From CAJBVG01 sp943372995 (GTDB lineage Bacteria > Bacteroidota > Bacteroidia > Sphingobacteriales > Sphingobacteriaceae): a stretch of DNA of 64,000 nucleotides. The notes beneath the pieces are model-generated. The model ran no database searches and was not told the DNA's origin. It saw only the letters and a list, made by a program, of their open reading frames with translations. Below, in pieces: positions 35,330-45,209 of the stretch. Position 1 is the first letter of the stretch. Every line of letters begins with the position of its first letter. The DNA lies in the NCBI GenBank assembly GCA_943372995.1, contig CALSAQ010000003.1, forward strand, positions 186,001-250,000, written 5' to 3'. A program made the translations under genes and the position numbers.

Positions 35330-38300
35330 ATGAAAAAAATTTTGCCGGCAAATGAAACGGAGCGTTTAGCTGCTTTAAAATCCTATCATATACTCGATAC
35401 CATTGAAGAAGTTGACTACGACCGTTTAACCAAACTTGCTTCAATCATTTGTGAGGTTCCGATATCAACTATTACCTTAATTGATGAAGACAGGCAATGG
35501 TTTAAATCTAAAATTGGCATAGAGGATAGAAGCACTGCAAGAGAAGTAGCCTTTTGTCAACATGCTATTTTAGATGTAAATCTGTTTACGGTAAAAGATG
35601 CAAAAGAAGATAAAAGATTTAGCGACAATCCATTAGTTACCGGATCTCCTAATATTAGATTCTATGCTGGTTATCCATTAATCGACCCTGATGGATATGC
35701 ATTAGGCACCATCTGTGTAATAGATAGAATCCCAAGAGAACTAACACCAGAGCAAGAAGATGCATTAAGATTGATTTCTGAAGAGGTTATGTCGTTGATA
35801 CAAGCGCGTAGACAGAAATTAGAACTTAAGAGTTTTGAAAAATTGTTTAATTACTCCAACGACTTAATTTGTGTTGCTGGATTAGATGGATATTTTAGAA
35901 GAATTAATCCGGCATTTGCTGTGAAGCTTGGTTTCGATGAAAGGCATATTTTAAAAACTCCTTTTATAAATTTTGTACATCCTGATGATGTAAAGTCTAC
36001 CCTACTAGAAATAGAAAATTTAAAAAAGGGACAAGAGACCATCAATTTCTACAACAGATTTATCACTTCCAATGGAAACTATATCCATTTACAATGGGTA
36101 TCAACTCCAGACCCTGATACAGATTCATTATTTGCAATTGCAAGAGATGTGAGTTCTGAAAAACGACATGAGGAACAATTAATAATAAGTGAAAACAAGT
36201 TTCGTACGTTTTTCGAGAACTCACAAGGTTTAATGTGTACTCATGATTTAAAAGGAAATTTCATTACGGTAAACGAAGCTGGGGCAAGGCTTCTAGGGTA
36301 TGAAGTATCGGAAATCTTGGGACAAAACTTAAGTAGTATAATACCTAACAGGTATCATGATGAATTGGCGAGATATCTAAAAGAAGTTCAAGAGAAAGGA
36401 AAATCAGCAGGGCAAATGGTTACAAGGCATAAAAATGGCCGGATGCACATTTGGATGTACAGCAATATTTTAGCTGAAGATGAAAAGGGTAAATACGTAA
36501 TTGGTAATTCCATTGACATCAGCGATCAATACTTTCTACAAATCGATTTAAATAAATCGAAAGAACGTTTAGAGCAAACGAATCAATTAGCGAAAGTGGG
36601 AGCTTGGGAAGTAAATTTTATTACAAATGAAATTTATTGGAGTGATATAACCAAAACCATACATGAAGTACCTCTCGACTATATTCCAACATTGGAGAAA
36701 GGTGTATCCTTTTATAAAGGTGAGAATAGCATACTTATGAATGCTGCCATTGAGAAGGCCATAAATGAAGGGACTTCATACGATGTGGAAGTACAAATTA
36801 TAACCGCCAACGGAAATGAGAAATGGGTAAGAGTACAAGGTAATGCTGAAATGATCGATGGAAAATGTATCCGATTGTATGGAGCATTTCAAGACATCGA
36901 CGATCGTAAGCGTATAGAGATAGAAATTATTCGACAAAGAAAATTATTAGACGATGTATTAAAATCAGCAGTAGAAGTAAGCATTATCGCAACAGATAAG
37001 AATGGGGTAATTACTCTATTTAATTCTGGCTCGGAGATGATGCTTGGGTATAGTTCTGAAGAAATGGTAGGAAAGAAAAACCCTAGTATTATACACGACC
37101 ATGTTGAAATAAAACAAAGGGCTATTGAACTTTACCATGAGTACAATGTCGAAGTTGAAGGCTTTGAAGTATTTGTATATAAAGCCATACAAGAAGGTGC
37201 CGATCAGAAAGAATGGACTTACATAAAGAAAGATGGAACTAAAATTTTAGTCTCATTAGTTGTCTCTCCAATTTATGATGAAAAAAATCAAATCATTGGA
37301 TTCTTAGGTATCGCGACCGACATTACTGAAGCTCACAAACAACGTATAGAATTGGAGGCCGCTAAACGTTTAGCGGAACAAGCAAGTGTTGCAAAATCTG
37401 AATTCTTAGCCAATATGAGTCATGAAATACGAACGCCACTAAACGGAATTATTGGATTCACTGATTTGGTATTGAAAACCAATTTAGATGAAACACAAGA
37501 GCAATATATTTCTATCGTAAACCAATCTGCTAATTCGTTATTAGGTGTGATTAATGACATCCTAGATTTCTCTAAAATAGAAGCAGGCAAATTGGAACTC
37601 GACATAGAAAGAGCCGATTTATTCGAAATTGCAAGTCAGGCTACTGACATCATTACCTATCAAGCACACAGTAAAGGGCTAGAAGTATTATTGAATATAT
37701 CAACTACCCTACCACGATTCATTTATACAGATACAGTACGATTAAAACAAATTATAATTAATCTGCTTGGAAATGCAGTAAAATTTACGTCAAAAGGCGA
37801 GATTGAATTAAAGATAAATATTCAAGAAAAAATCAACGATAACGAGATGGTGTTAAGATTCCAGGTAAAAGATACTGGCATCGGTATTCATCCCGAAAAA
37901 TTAGATAAAATATTTGAAGCATTTGCTCAAGAAGACAGCTCTACCACTAAAAAATACGGCGGAACTGGTTTGGGATTAACAATATCAAATAAATTATTAG
38001 GTATTATGAATTCTAAGTTAGAACTCCATAGCACTTTAGGAGAAGGGAGTGTATTTTATTTCGATATAAAATTAAAAGTAGAATTTGGAAGTGAGGAATT
38101 GTGGAACAATGCTAATGACATCAAAAATGTATTAATTGTGGATGATAATCAGAACAACCGTTTAATACTAAAACAAATGTTATCTCTTAATAAAATATCA
38201 AGTACTGAAGCAACTAATGGCATTGAAGCAATACAATTATTATCAGAAAATAAAAAATTCGACGTAATAATTATGGACTACCATATGCCATATATGGATG

Positions 38301-39256
38301 GGTTAGAAACTATAAAGAAAATAAGAGAAAATTTCCAGGCAAATGAAACTTTACAACCTATAATATTACTATACAGTTCTTCTGACGATCAAAAAATAAT
38401 TAAAGCATGCGAGGAGTACAAAGTTAACTATCGTTTAGTAAAACCAATAAAAATGAACGATTTGTTCCATACCTTTTCACATTTAAATAGACCAAAAATA
38501 AATCAGATTCAAAATCAAGAAGAGATACTCACTAATACCACATATTCCAAAATACTTATTGCTGAAGACAATTCTGTGAACATGCTTTTAAGCAAAACAC
38601 TCATTAAAAGATGCATGCCAAACAGTGTGATTTTGGAAGCAAAAGATGGTATAGAGGCCATTGAAATATTTGAGAAAGAAAACCCTTCTATAATATTTAT
38701 GGATATACAGATGCCTGAAATGAATGGATATGAAGCGACACAAAGGATAAGGGCATTAGAACAAGATAATCATGTGCCTATTATTGCTCTTACAGCTGGA
38801 AATGTAAAAGGAGAAAAAGAAAAATGTTTAGAGCATGGGATGGATGATTTCATAGTAAAGCCTATTACCTATGAAACCATTGCAAGTTTTTTACATAAGT
38901 GGTTAGATTTAAATGATCAAACTGATAACGAAAACAAATCTCTAAGGCATTTCAGAATTAAAGTATTAAGAGAGTTGGTGGATGATAATGAAGAAATGGT
39001 AGAGGAGTTATTGAGTCAACTTAATTTAGAGTTAAATAATTACAAACTTGAATTAAATGCTCAACTAAAAAACATAGACCATATAGCTTGTAAAAGAATT
39101 GCACATAAAATGTATGGAATGACCAGCACAATAGGTATGGAGTTATTATCTGATCTTAGTAAAGACTTAGAAACAAATACTTATAGTATAGAAGAAACTC
39201 AAGCAAGAGTACAAGCAATAATTGATGAAATTGATCTTGTATTGAATTTAATTTAA
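35330..39256 (+). CDS. Hybrid histidine kinase: GAF, four PAS, HisKA, HATPase, two REC and HPt
   Basis: This 1308-residue cytoplasmic multi-domain sensor has no obvious membrane helix. In order: an N-terminal GAF domain (about 20-165; LIDEDRQWFKSKIGIE, DNPLVTGSPNIRFYAGYPL); PAS domains at about 170-285, 290-405, 415-535 and 545-675; HisKA with FLANMSHEIRTPLNG (His about 697); HATPase at about 800-920 (NLLGNAVKFT, DTGIGI, GGTGLGLTIS); REC1 at about 930-1050 (VDDNQNN, Asp in IMDYHMPYMDG); REC2 at about 1075-1195 (AEDNSVN, Asp in FMDIQMPEMNG, Lys in VKPIT); and a C-terminal HPt with His in IAHKMYGMTSTIG (about 1210-1305). This is a full phosphorelay in one chain. No DNA-binding regulator is adjacent. 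The signal is unknown and may be intracellular, since no periplasmic region is apparent. Confidence 0.93.
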   Translation: MKKILPANETERLAALKSYHILDTIEEVDYDRLTKLASIICEVPISTITLIDEDRQWFKSKIGIEDRSTAREVAFCQHAILDVNLFTVKDAKEDKRFSDNPLVTGSPNIRFYAGYPLIDPDGYALGTICVIDRIPRELTPEQEDALRLISEEVMSLIQARRQKLELKSFEKLFNYSNDLICVAGLDGYFRRINPAFAVKLGFDERHILKTPFINFVHPDDVKSTLLEIENLKKGQETINFYNRFITSNGNYIHLQWVSTPDPDTDSLFAIARDVSSEKRHEEQLIISENKFRTFFENSQGLMCTHDLKGNFITVNEAGARLLGYEVSEILGQNLSSIIPNRYHDELARYLKEVQEKGKSAGQMVTRHKNGRMHIWMYSNILAEDEKGKYVIGNSIDISDQYFLQIDLNKSKERLEQTNQLAKVGAWEVNFITNEIYWSDITKTIHEVPLDYIPTLEKGVSFYKGENSILMNAAIEKAINEGTSYDVEVQIITANGNEKWVRVQGNAEMIDGKCIRLYGAFQDIDDRKRIEIEIIRQRKLLDDVLKSAVEVSIIATDKNGVITLFNSGSEMMLGYSSEEMVGKKNPSIIHDHVEIKQRAIELYHEYNVEVEGFEVFVYKAIQEGADQKEWTYIKKDGTKILVSLVVSPIYDEKNQIIGFLGIATDITEAHKQRIELEAAKRLAEQASVAKSEFLANMSHEIRTPLNGIIGFTDLVLKTNLDETQEQYISIVNQSANSLLGVINDILDFSKIEAGKLELDIERADLFEIASQATDIITYQAHSKGLEVLLNISTTLPRFIYTDTVRLKQIIINLLGNAVKFTSKGEIELKINIQEKINDNEMVLRFQVKDTGIGIHPEKLDKIFEAFAQEDSSTTKKYGGTGLGLTISNKLLGIMNSKLELHSTLGEGSVFYFDIKLKVEFGSEELWNNANDIKNVLIVDDNQNNRLILKQMLSLNKISSTEATNGIEAIQLLSENKKFDVIIMDYHMPYMDGLETIKKIRENFQANETLQPIILLYSSSDDQKIIKACEEYKVNYRLVKPIKMNDLFHTFSHLNRPKINQIQNQEEILTNTTYSKILIAEDNSVNMLLSKTLIKRCMPNSVILEAKDGIEAIEIFEKENPSIIFMDIQMPEMNGYEATQRIRALEQDNHVPIIALTAGNVKGEKEKCLEHGMDDFIVKPITYETIASFLHKWLDLNDQTDNENKSLRHFRIKVLRELVDDNEEMVEELLSQLNLELNNYKLELNAQLKNIDHIACKRIAHKMYGMTSTIGMELLSDLSKDLETNTYSIEETQARVQAIIDEIDLVLNLI

Positions 39257-39264
39257 ATACATGT

Positions 39265-41220
39265 TTATGCAGCCTTGCAAGTGAAGTAGAAAGTGCTCCC
39301 CTCGCTAAGTGTGCTTTCTGCTCCTATTGTACCATTGTTTGCTTCCACAAACTCTTTGCATAATAGCAAACCCAAACCACTACCCTTCTCTTGTGCAGTA
39401 CCAATTCTTATTTGTTGCTGAACACCAAATAATGAGGTTATTGTATCTTTCGACATTCCTACCCCATAGTCTTTAATGGTTACTTTAATGAAGTTGCTAC
39501 TTTCTTTACTTACAGATATGTTTATGGCTGAATGTGTATTTGAAAATTTAATTGCGTTAGACAATAAATTACGTACAACAAAATCGATTTGATTTATATC
39601 TGCCAAACCATTAGTATTAGGTTCAATTTCTAGGTTTATATTTATGTTTTTTTGTTTTGTATTAATTTCAAATAAATCAATGTTTTTTTGAATAATATCA
39701 TTCATTGAAAATATTTCTGGACTGGTATTCACTCCTCTCAATTGAGCTTGACCCCATTGAAGAATATTCTCTAAGGTTGTTAACGACATTTGTGTTTGTT
39801 TCTTCAACACATCAAACAACTCTTTTCTTACAGTAGGAGAAAGCTCTTCGCTCTCTAATTCTAGTAATAAAGCAAGTACGTTATTTATTGGTGATTTTAG
39901 ATCGTGTGTGATAATTGATAGTAGTTTTTCTCTTACCTGAAGTGAATGCACCAACGCTTTATTTAATTTATTACGTTTATATGAGGTGTATGCAACTATA
40001 AAGAGAATAACTAAAATTGCTGCAATAATTACAAAAGAAATTAATTTCTGAAAAGATTGTTTCTGTGTTTGGAATTCGAGTTCTTTAATTTCGGCTTTTG
40101 AACGTTCCAATTCAAAATTAGATTGTAATAAGGCAATCTCATCTTTTGTTTGAGTACTTTTAACTGAATCTCTATAAGCCATATATTTTTCACTGGCTTC
40201 ACAAGCTCCTCTATAATCTCCTAACTTCTTTTTTATAACATATAGAGTCTCATAAATATCTACTTGAAGAAATTTCTGATCAATTCTTTTTGCAATGGTT
40301 AATGCCTCTTCTAAATAGGGTAAACTTTTCTGAGGAGCGTTATCTTGAAAAAGCAAAGCCATATTATATATAGCTCTAGCCTCTTCTTCTGGTATTCTTT
40401 GTGCCTTACTAATCTCAACAGATTTTTGATAGTATTCCATCGCTTTTTGAGGCTGGTTAAGATTAGAGTAAGAATTAGCAATATTTGTGGCTAAGGTAAC
40501 TTCTAGAGCAGGGTTAATAATATTGCCGGCAATAGCATAACAACGTTGAAAATATGATAATGCTGTTTTGAAATCACCTTTCATGGCAAAGATAGTTCCT
40601 AGGTTATTTAGGATATTACAGTAAGAAACATTGTTAGAATCTTTACCCATGATTGATAATGCTCTATTCAAATATTTATAGGCTTTATCAAAATTCTCCA
40701 TGTGTATATTCACTACTCCCAATGAAGTAGAATTCTGCACTATCCCATTATTGTTCTTAATTTTTTCGTTAATAGTTAAAGCACGCAAAAAATAAGATGT
40801 AGCTTGAGAGTAATTTCCTGATTTTGCTTCAATCACTCCTAATTGATTATAAGCTACAGCAACACCTTGTTTGTAATCGATATGATAAAAAAGTTCAATA
40901 GACTTTAATACTAATTTCCTTGCCTCTGGCAACTGCCCGTGCCCTTCTTTTATTCTGCTTTCGCACATAAAGAGTAAAGCCTCTCCTTTAGTAAACTTAA
41001 GCTTGTCCACATATTCTCGAGCTTCAGATAAAAAATAATATGCGGAATCTACTTTGTATAGATTATATCCATTAATTAGTTTTTCGTAAATATGAATCTT
41101 AAGGGTGTCTTTATCGCTAGTTTTCTGCAACTCTTGTCTTAATTCAACAATTGTTTGCTGCCTTGCGTTAGCAAATATGCCTACCAGCACAAACACTAGT
41201 GTGAGAAAATACTTAATCAT
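39265..41220 (-). CDS. TPR-repeat sensor histidine kinase (paralogue 3)
   Basis: The protein is 651 residues from the preferred start MIKYFLTLVFVLVGIFANARQ, which gives a compact signal peptide; an upstream in-frame Met adds 12 polar residues. About six or seven periplasmic TPRs follow (residues 40-360), then a coiled coil and a transmembrane helix (KLISFVIIAAILVILFIVAYTSY, about 390-412). The DHp has SIITHDLKSPINN (His about 438, with Thr before it where the other paralogues have Ala), then ENILQWGQAQLRGV. HATPase motifs are NLLSNAIKFS, DYGVGMSKD and GSGLGLLLCKEF. It is convergent with the hybrid kinase (8 bp between stops) and divergent from a BASS transporter gene, so this copy is not next to a giant surface protein. 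Confidence 0.92.
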   Translation of the reverse strand: MIKYFLTLVFVLVGIFANARQQTIVELRQELQKTSDKDTLKIHIYEKLINGYNLYKVDSAYYFLSEAREYVDKLKFTKGEALLFMCESRIKEGHGQLPEARKLVLKSIELFYHIDYKQGVAVAYNQLGVIEAKSGNYSQATSYFLRALTINEKIKNNNGIVQNSTSLGVVNIHMENFDKAYKYLNRALSIMGKDSNNVSYCNILNNLGTIFAMKGDFKTALSYFQRCYAIAGNIINPALEVTLATNIANSYSNLNQPQKAMEYYQKSVEISKAQRIPEEEARAIYNMALLFQDNAPQKSLPYLEEALTIAKRIDQKFLQVDIYETLYVIKKKLGDYRGACEASEKYMAYRDSVKSTQTKDEIALLQSNFELERSKAEIKELEFQTQKQSFQKLISFVIIAAILVILFIVAYTSYKRNKLNKALVHSLQVREKLLSIITHDLKSPINNVLALLLELESEELSPTVRKELFDVLKKQTQMSLTTLENILQWGQAQLRGVNTSPEIFSMNDIIQKNIDLFEINTKQKNININLEIEPNTNGLADINQIDFVVRNLLSNAIKFSNTHSAINISVSKESSNFIKVTIKDYGVGMSKDTITSLFGVQQQIRIGTAQEKGSGLGLLLCKEFVEANNGTIGAESTLSEGSTFYFTCKAA

Positions 41221-41351
41221 AGGAGGTAAATCAGGTTTATAGTGTAATATATACAATTAACTGCATGAAATAAAAAAAATGTATAAATTTATTTTTGTCT
41301 GTATTTCAATAATTTATTAGTTATTTTAGAGTAATCCAAACACCCTAAACC

Positions 41352-42218
41352 ATGGAATCATCATTAATAACAAGCTTATTTTTACCTCTAGCATTAGGAA
41401 TAATAATGTTGGGCTTAGGTTTATCATTAACCATCGACGATTTTAAAAGAGTAGTAGTATATCCAAAAGCAATGTTAATTGGATTACTCTGTCAAATGAT
41501 CTTATTACCCATAATTTGCTTTGGAATAGCTATTTTCTTTAAGTTACCTCAAGAATTGGCCGTAGGTCTAATGTTACTATCAGCATCTCCTGGTGGCGCT
41601 ACAGCAAATTTATACAGTCATCTATCTAAAGGTGATGTAGCACTTAACATAAGCTTAACTGCCGTTAACAGTTTGTTAACCTTATTTACTCTCCCTTTTA
41701 TAGTTAACCTATCTATCGGCTACTTTTTGGAAAGCGGACAATTTATACCTATGCAATTCAAAAAAGTTATGGAGGTATTTGCAATTGTTTTAGTGCCTGT
41801 AACTATAGGAATGTTTATCAAATCCCGTTCAAATGCTATTTCACAAAAACTCGATAAGCCTGTAAAGATTCTATCCGCGTTGTTCTTAGTATTAATTATA
41901 GTTGCAACGATAGTGAAAGAAAAAAGTCAGATTGCCGAGTATTTCCAACAAGTAGGATTAGCATGTTTAGTATTTAATGTATTAAGTATGATGATTGGGT
42001 ATTATATCCCTTACTTATTTAACATAGGTAAAAAACAGGCTATTGCAATAGGCATGGAAATTGGAATACATAATGGAACGTTAGCTATTTACATTGCATT
42101 AAGTGTAATAGGTAGTAGTACAATGAGTATCCCTCCTGCTGTATACAGTCTAATTATGTTTTTTACAGCTGCAATTTTTGGCTATCTAGTAAGCAGAAAG
42201 CAAGCTAATTCAAATTAA
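41352..42218 (+). CDS. Bile acid:sodium symporter (BASS) family transporter
   Basis: This 288-residue inner-membrane protein has about nine or ten transmembrane helices, as in the BASS/SBF family of sodium-coupled organic anion importers. Landmarks are LALGIIMLGLGLSLTIDDFKRV near the N-terminus and the crossover segment LLSASPGGATANLYSHLSKGDVALNISLTAVNS (two parts of that region, at about residues 78-110), with the Asn and Ser/Thr positions that bind sodium in structures of the family. A second crossover appears in GMEIGIHNGTLAIYIAL. Bacterial members carry bile acids, pantoate or keto acids; the substrate here is unknown. It is divergent from TPR kinase 3. Its end overlaps that of the convergent four-helix-bundle gene by 14 bp. 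Confidence 0.9.
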   Translation: MESSLITSLFLPLALGIIMLGLGLSLTIDDFKRVVVYPKAMLIGLLCQMILLPIICFGIAIFFKLPQELAVGLMLLSASPGGATANLYSHLSKGDVALNISLTAVNSLLTLFTLPFIVNLSIGYFLESGQFIPMQFKKVMEVFAIVLVPVTIGMFIKSRSNAISQKLDKPVKILSALFLVLIIVATIVKEKSQIAEYFQQVGLACLVFNVLSMMIGYYIPYLFNIGKKQAIAIGMEIGIHNGTLAIYIALSVIGSSTMSIPPAVYSLIMFFTAAIFGYLVSRKQANSN

Positions 42219-42825
42219 AATCTTTATTTGATTTTGTAGGAGCTTGAATGGTGTTATTAGCAAAAATAAGTGCTTGAATTACTAACCCTATAAAGATTAA
42301 TAATACCATTTCGAATTGTGCTGATGATAAACTGCTCTTAAGTAGGTTCTGCGACTCTTTTAATGCTAATTGAGCTTCGTTAATTTGTATTTCTGAAAGT
42401 TTATGCAGCACTTTTATACTTTGTTTTGCATTGGAAATTAACTCAGCGTTAGGGGTTTTATTTAGCCCTACATATAATTTGTCTGTTAAAACGACAAACT
42501 GTTCAAAATATAACTTTTCTTGAGGTGTTAGAATTGTTTTTGCGTATAATTCATTAATGTTTTTAATATCAACAATACGATGCATCGCTATTGTCTGGCT
42601 TTCATTAGATAAATTCAACTCTTCAATTAATTTATACATGTTGTCTGTTAATTGAAAAATATAGTTTTCTACCATTAATCTATCATCGTATATCGTTTTA
42701 ATGTGTTTTTCAAACTGTTGATTATCATATCTTCCAGAAATATTATTGACTAATACTGCAATTAAGATCATAAACAGTAATACAGAGGCTATTATCTTGT
42801 TTTTAATACTATATGTCCATTTCAT
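42205..42825 (-). CDS. Membrane protein with an isolated MCP-type four-helix-bundle sensor domain
   Basis: This 206-residue protein has two transmembrane helices, near residues 12-28 (IIASVLLFMILIAVLV) and 172-190 (FEMVLLIFIGLVIQALIFA). They flank a helical periplasmic domain (about 30-170) that matches the pattern of the 4HB_MCP sensor domain: DRLMVENYIFQLTDNMYKLIEE, then LTPQEKLYFEQFVVLTDKL. In chemoreceptors this domain is followed by HAMP and a signalling hairpin. Here the protein ends after about 15 residues past the second helix, with no room for a truncated tail, because the convergent BASS gene overlaps the 3' end. A stand-alone sensor or a partner for the neighbouring TPR proteins is possible. 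The function is unknown. Confidence 0.78.
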   Translation of the reverse strand: MKWTYSIKNKIIASVLLFMILIAVLVNNISGRYDNQQFEKHIKTIYDDRLMVENYIFQLTDNMYKLIEELNLSNESQTIAMHRIVDIKNINELYAKTILTPQEKLYFEQFVVLTDKLYVGLNKTPNAELISNAKQSIKVLHKLSEIQINEAQLALKESQNLLKSSLSSAQFEMVLLIFIGLVIQALIFANNTIQAPTKSNKDFNLN

Positions 42826-42960
42826 CAGAATATATTTTAATTTAAAATTGAAAATTAGAGGATAATGATATACATTTATTATTGCCCAACAGCTAAACTA
42901 TATCATTTATTTTACTTTATTAAGATAATTACCAGATTACCATTTGTTAACTTTATAAGT

Positions 42961-44508
42961 ATGACAGCTATTAGACTATATTTAATTATAATATTTGTTA
43001 TTCTTTTCTCAAATACCAGCTTCTGTATTAGTAAACAAACAGAACAACAAATTGATTCATTAAAACTAGAAATAAAAAAAGCTGAATCGGATACTGATAA
43101 GGTTAAGCTATACGACAAATTATCTTACAAATACTCTAAAGTAGATCCTGAGGAAGGTTTAAAGTACGCAATAGAAGCCAAAAACCTATCTGAACAACTA
43201 AAATGGAAAAAAGGGCTTGCTATGTCGTGGTTAGATATTGGGATGAACCATGCATCATTATCAAATAATAAAGACGCATTAATTGCCTTTGAAAATGCCC
43301 TCAACTATTACGAAAATTTATCAGACGAAAGAGGTATATCGGCCGTATATTCGAATATAGGCTTGCTATACAAATCTCAAAGCAATTACCCTAAAGCACT
43401 AGAATATAGTTTTAAGGCTATAAAGTACAAAGATTATATTCCAGAACGTTCCTTTGCTATTCAGTTAGAAAATATTGGAACAATATACTTAGAGCAATTA
43501 AACTATGCTAAAACCATAAAATATTATACTGAAGCGCTTGCAATTTATGAGAAGATTGGCGACAAGGCAGGTATTGCCAGAAACCTTGGCAACAACGGAA
43601 TCGTGATGGACGCTAAAGGGAATTACAAACAGGCCCTATCTGCTCATTTAAAAGCTTTACAAATTAATGAGGAACTAGGTAACGATAATGGGATACAAAT
43701 TAATTTAGCGAATGTTGGATTAGTTTATTCTCATTTAGAAGATTATGAAAAAGCTATTTTATATCAAGAAAAAGCTTTAAGAATAAGTGAAAAACTTAAA
43801 GTAAAAACAAACATTGCTATCAATACTGGCAACATTGGAGAAACTTATTATTTATTAGGTACTAAAAAAGAAGGTATTTCTTATGTAGAAAAGCAACAAT
43901 ACTTAAAAAAAGCAATTACCTATCTGGAAGATGCTATAGATAAATGTAAGAAAATAAATTTTGCTGGACCGCAATTAGAATTCACTCAATACTTAGCTAA
44001 TGCATATGCATCATTAGAAGATTTTGAGAAAGCTTATAGAATAAACAAAGAGTCGCAAATATTAAAAGAACTTACACAATCGGAGCAAAGTAAAATAGAA
44101 ATAAAAAAACTAGAAGCCCAACACGAGCTTGATATAAAAAACAAAGACATTGTTATTAAAGATAAAGAGCTATTAATCGAACAACTAGCTTCTGAAAATA
44201 AAAAAAGAGAAAGAAGCATATGGATTATTGGTATTCTCTTCATTCTACTAATTGGCATTTATGTAGTTCGTAAACTTATTCAAAGGACACAGAAACAAAA
44301 AAACACACTCGATGATATTGCGCATATGCAAGCACACGACATGAGAGGTCCTATAGCAAGCATCATGGGCTTAGTGAGTATGTTTAATCACGACGACATT
44401 AATGACCCTTTGAATACCGAGATTATAGAAAATCTAAAAAAAGTATCTCAAGATTTAGACAGTAAGATAAAAGACATAGTTTCTAAAACTGTAGTTGATG
44501 AAGAATAG
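42961..44508 (+). CDS. TPR protein with a histidine-kinase H-box but no ATPase domain
   Basis: The protein is 515 residues from the preferred start MTAIRLYLIIIFVILFSNTSFCIS, a signal peptide; the frame extends 32 codons further upstream. Seven or eight TPRs (about 40-390; repeats such as DKAGIARNLGNNGIVMDAKG) are followed by a coiled coil, a transmembrane helix (SIWIIGILFILLIGIYVV) and a segment that reads like a kinase DHp helix, with HMQAHDMRGPIASIMGLVSM and His at about 459. A second helix (LNTEIIENLKKVSQDLDSKIKDIV) completes the DHp hairpin, then the protein stops. There is no N-, G1- or G2-box. Only 2 bp separate this stop from the convergent LytTR gene, so an adjacent lost ATPase domain is excluded. 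It may be a phosphotransfer or scaffolding protein. Confidence 0.82.
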   Translation: MTAIRLYLIIIFVILFSNTSFCISKQTEQQIDSLKLEIKKAESDTDKVKLYDKLSYKYSKVDPEEGLKYAIEAKNLSEQLKWKKGLAMSWLDIGMNHASLSNNKDALIAFENALNYYENLSDERGISAVYSNIGLLYKSQSNYPKALEYSFKAIKYKDYIPERSFAIQLENIGTIYLEQLNYAKTIKYYTEALAIYEKIGDKAGIARNLGNNGIVMDAKGNYKQALSAHLKALQINEELGNDNGIQINLANVGLVYSHLEDYEKAILYQEKALRISEKLKVKTNIAINTGNIGETYYLLGTKKEGISYVEKQQYLKKAITYLEDAIDKCKKINFAGPQLEFTQYLANAYASLEDFEKAYRINKESQILKELTQSEQSKIEIKKLEAQHELDIKNKDIVIKDKELLIEQLASENKKRERSIWIIGILFILLIGIYVVRKLIQRTQKQKNTLDDIAHMQAHDMRGPIASIMGLVSMFNHDDINDPLNTEIIENLKKVSQDLDSKIKDIVSKTVVDEE

Positions 44509-44510
44509 CG

Positions 44511-45209
44511 TTACTTCCATAATTTCTTAGACGCCTCCCTGTAATTTCTTCCAATAGGTATACTAAAGCCATTCAACTCAATTTGCGACAATGAAATTGT
44601 TTCAATTTTATCAATAGCCACAATAAAAGAGCGATGAACACGCACAAATTTATTATTATTTAATTTTTGTTCTATTTCCGACAAAGTCATTTTACAAATT
44701 AATTTCCTATCTACTAATTGTATGTTTAGGTATTCTCTTTGACTCTCTATAAATAAAATCTCATTTAAGTTTAAACGAATCTGCTTTTTGTTAATATTAA
44801 TATATATGAATTCATCTTCTACACTTAACACATTATTCTCTTTTAATGGATAGTATAGTTCTTTAAATTTATTAATGGCCAATAAAAATCGACTGAACTC
44901 AATGGGTTTAATCAAATAATCGATTACTTTATATTGGTAGCTTTTTAAAGCATACTCATCATATGCTGTGGTAATAATTACATGTGGTTGCTTAGTTAAG
45001 GTGCTTAAAAAATCTAAGCCTTTTAATTTTGGAAGATTAATATCCAAGAATACCAAGTCAACCGAATTGGTCTCAAGAAATTCTCTTGCAGAAATGGCAT
45101 TAGTATATACAGCTAATAATTCTAAATCATTTATTTCTGAAATATAATCAGAAATTATTTCAGCTGCTATTGGTTCGTCTTCAACAATTATACAATTAAA
45201 TTTTTTCAT
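44511..45209 (-). CDS. LytTR-type response regulator
   Basis: The 232-residue regulator has a receiver domain (about 1-120; acidic pair Glu10-Asp11, phosphoacceptor Asp56 in LVFLDINLPKLKG, Lys in YLIKPIEFS) and a C-terminal LytTR DNA-binding domain (about 135-230; INKKQIRLNLNEILFIESQREYLNI, FVRVHRSFIVAIDKI, IPIGRNYREASKKLW). LytTR proteins bind direct repeats upstream of target genes. The start overlaps the end of the upstream LytS-like kinase by 14 bp, so the two are translationally coupled. The target is unknown; it could include the adjacent TPR/H-box gene, but no repeat was identified. Confidence 0.95.
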   Translation of the reverse strand: MKKFNCIIVEDEPIAAEIISDYISEINDLELLAVYTNAISAREFLETNSVDLVFLDINLPKLKGLDFLSTLTKQPHVIITTAYDEYALKSYQYKVIDYLIKPIEFSRFLLAINKFKELYYPLKENNVLSVEDEFIYININKKQIRLNLNEILFIESQREYLNIQLVDRKLICKMTLSEIEQKLNNNKFVRVHRSFIVAIDKIETISLSQIELNGFSIPIGRNYREASKKLWK

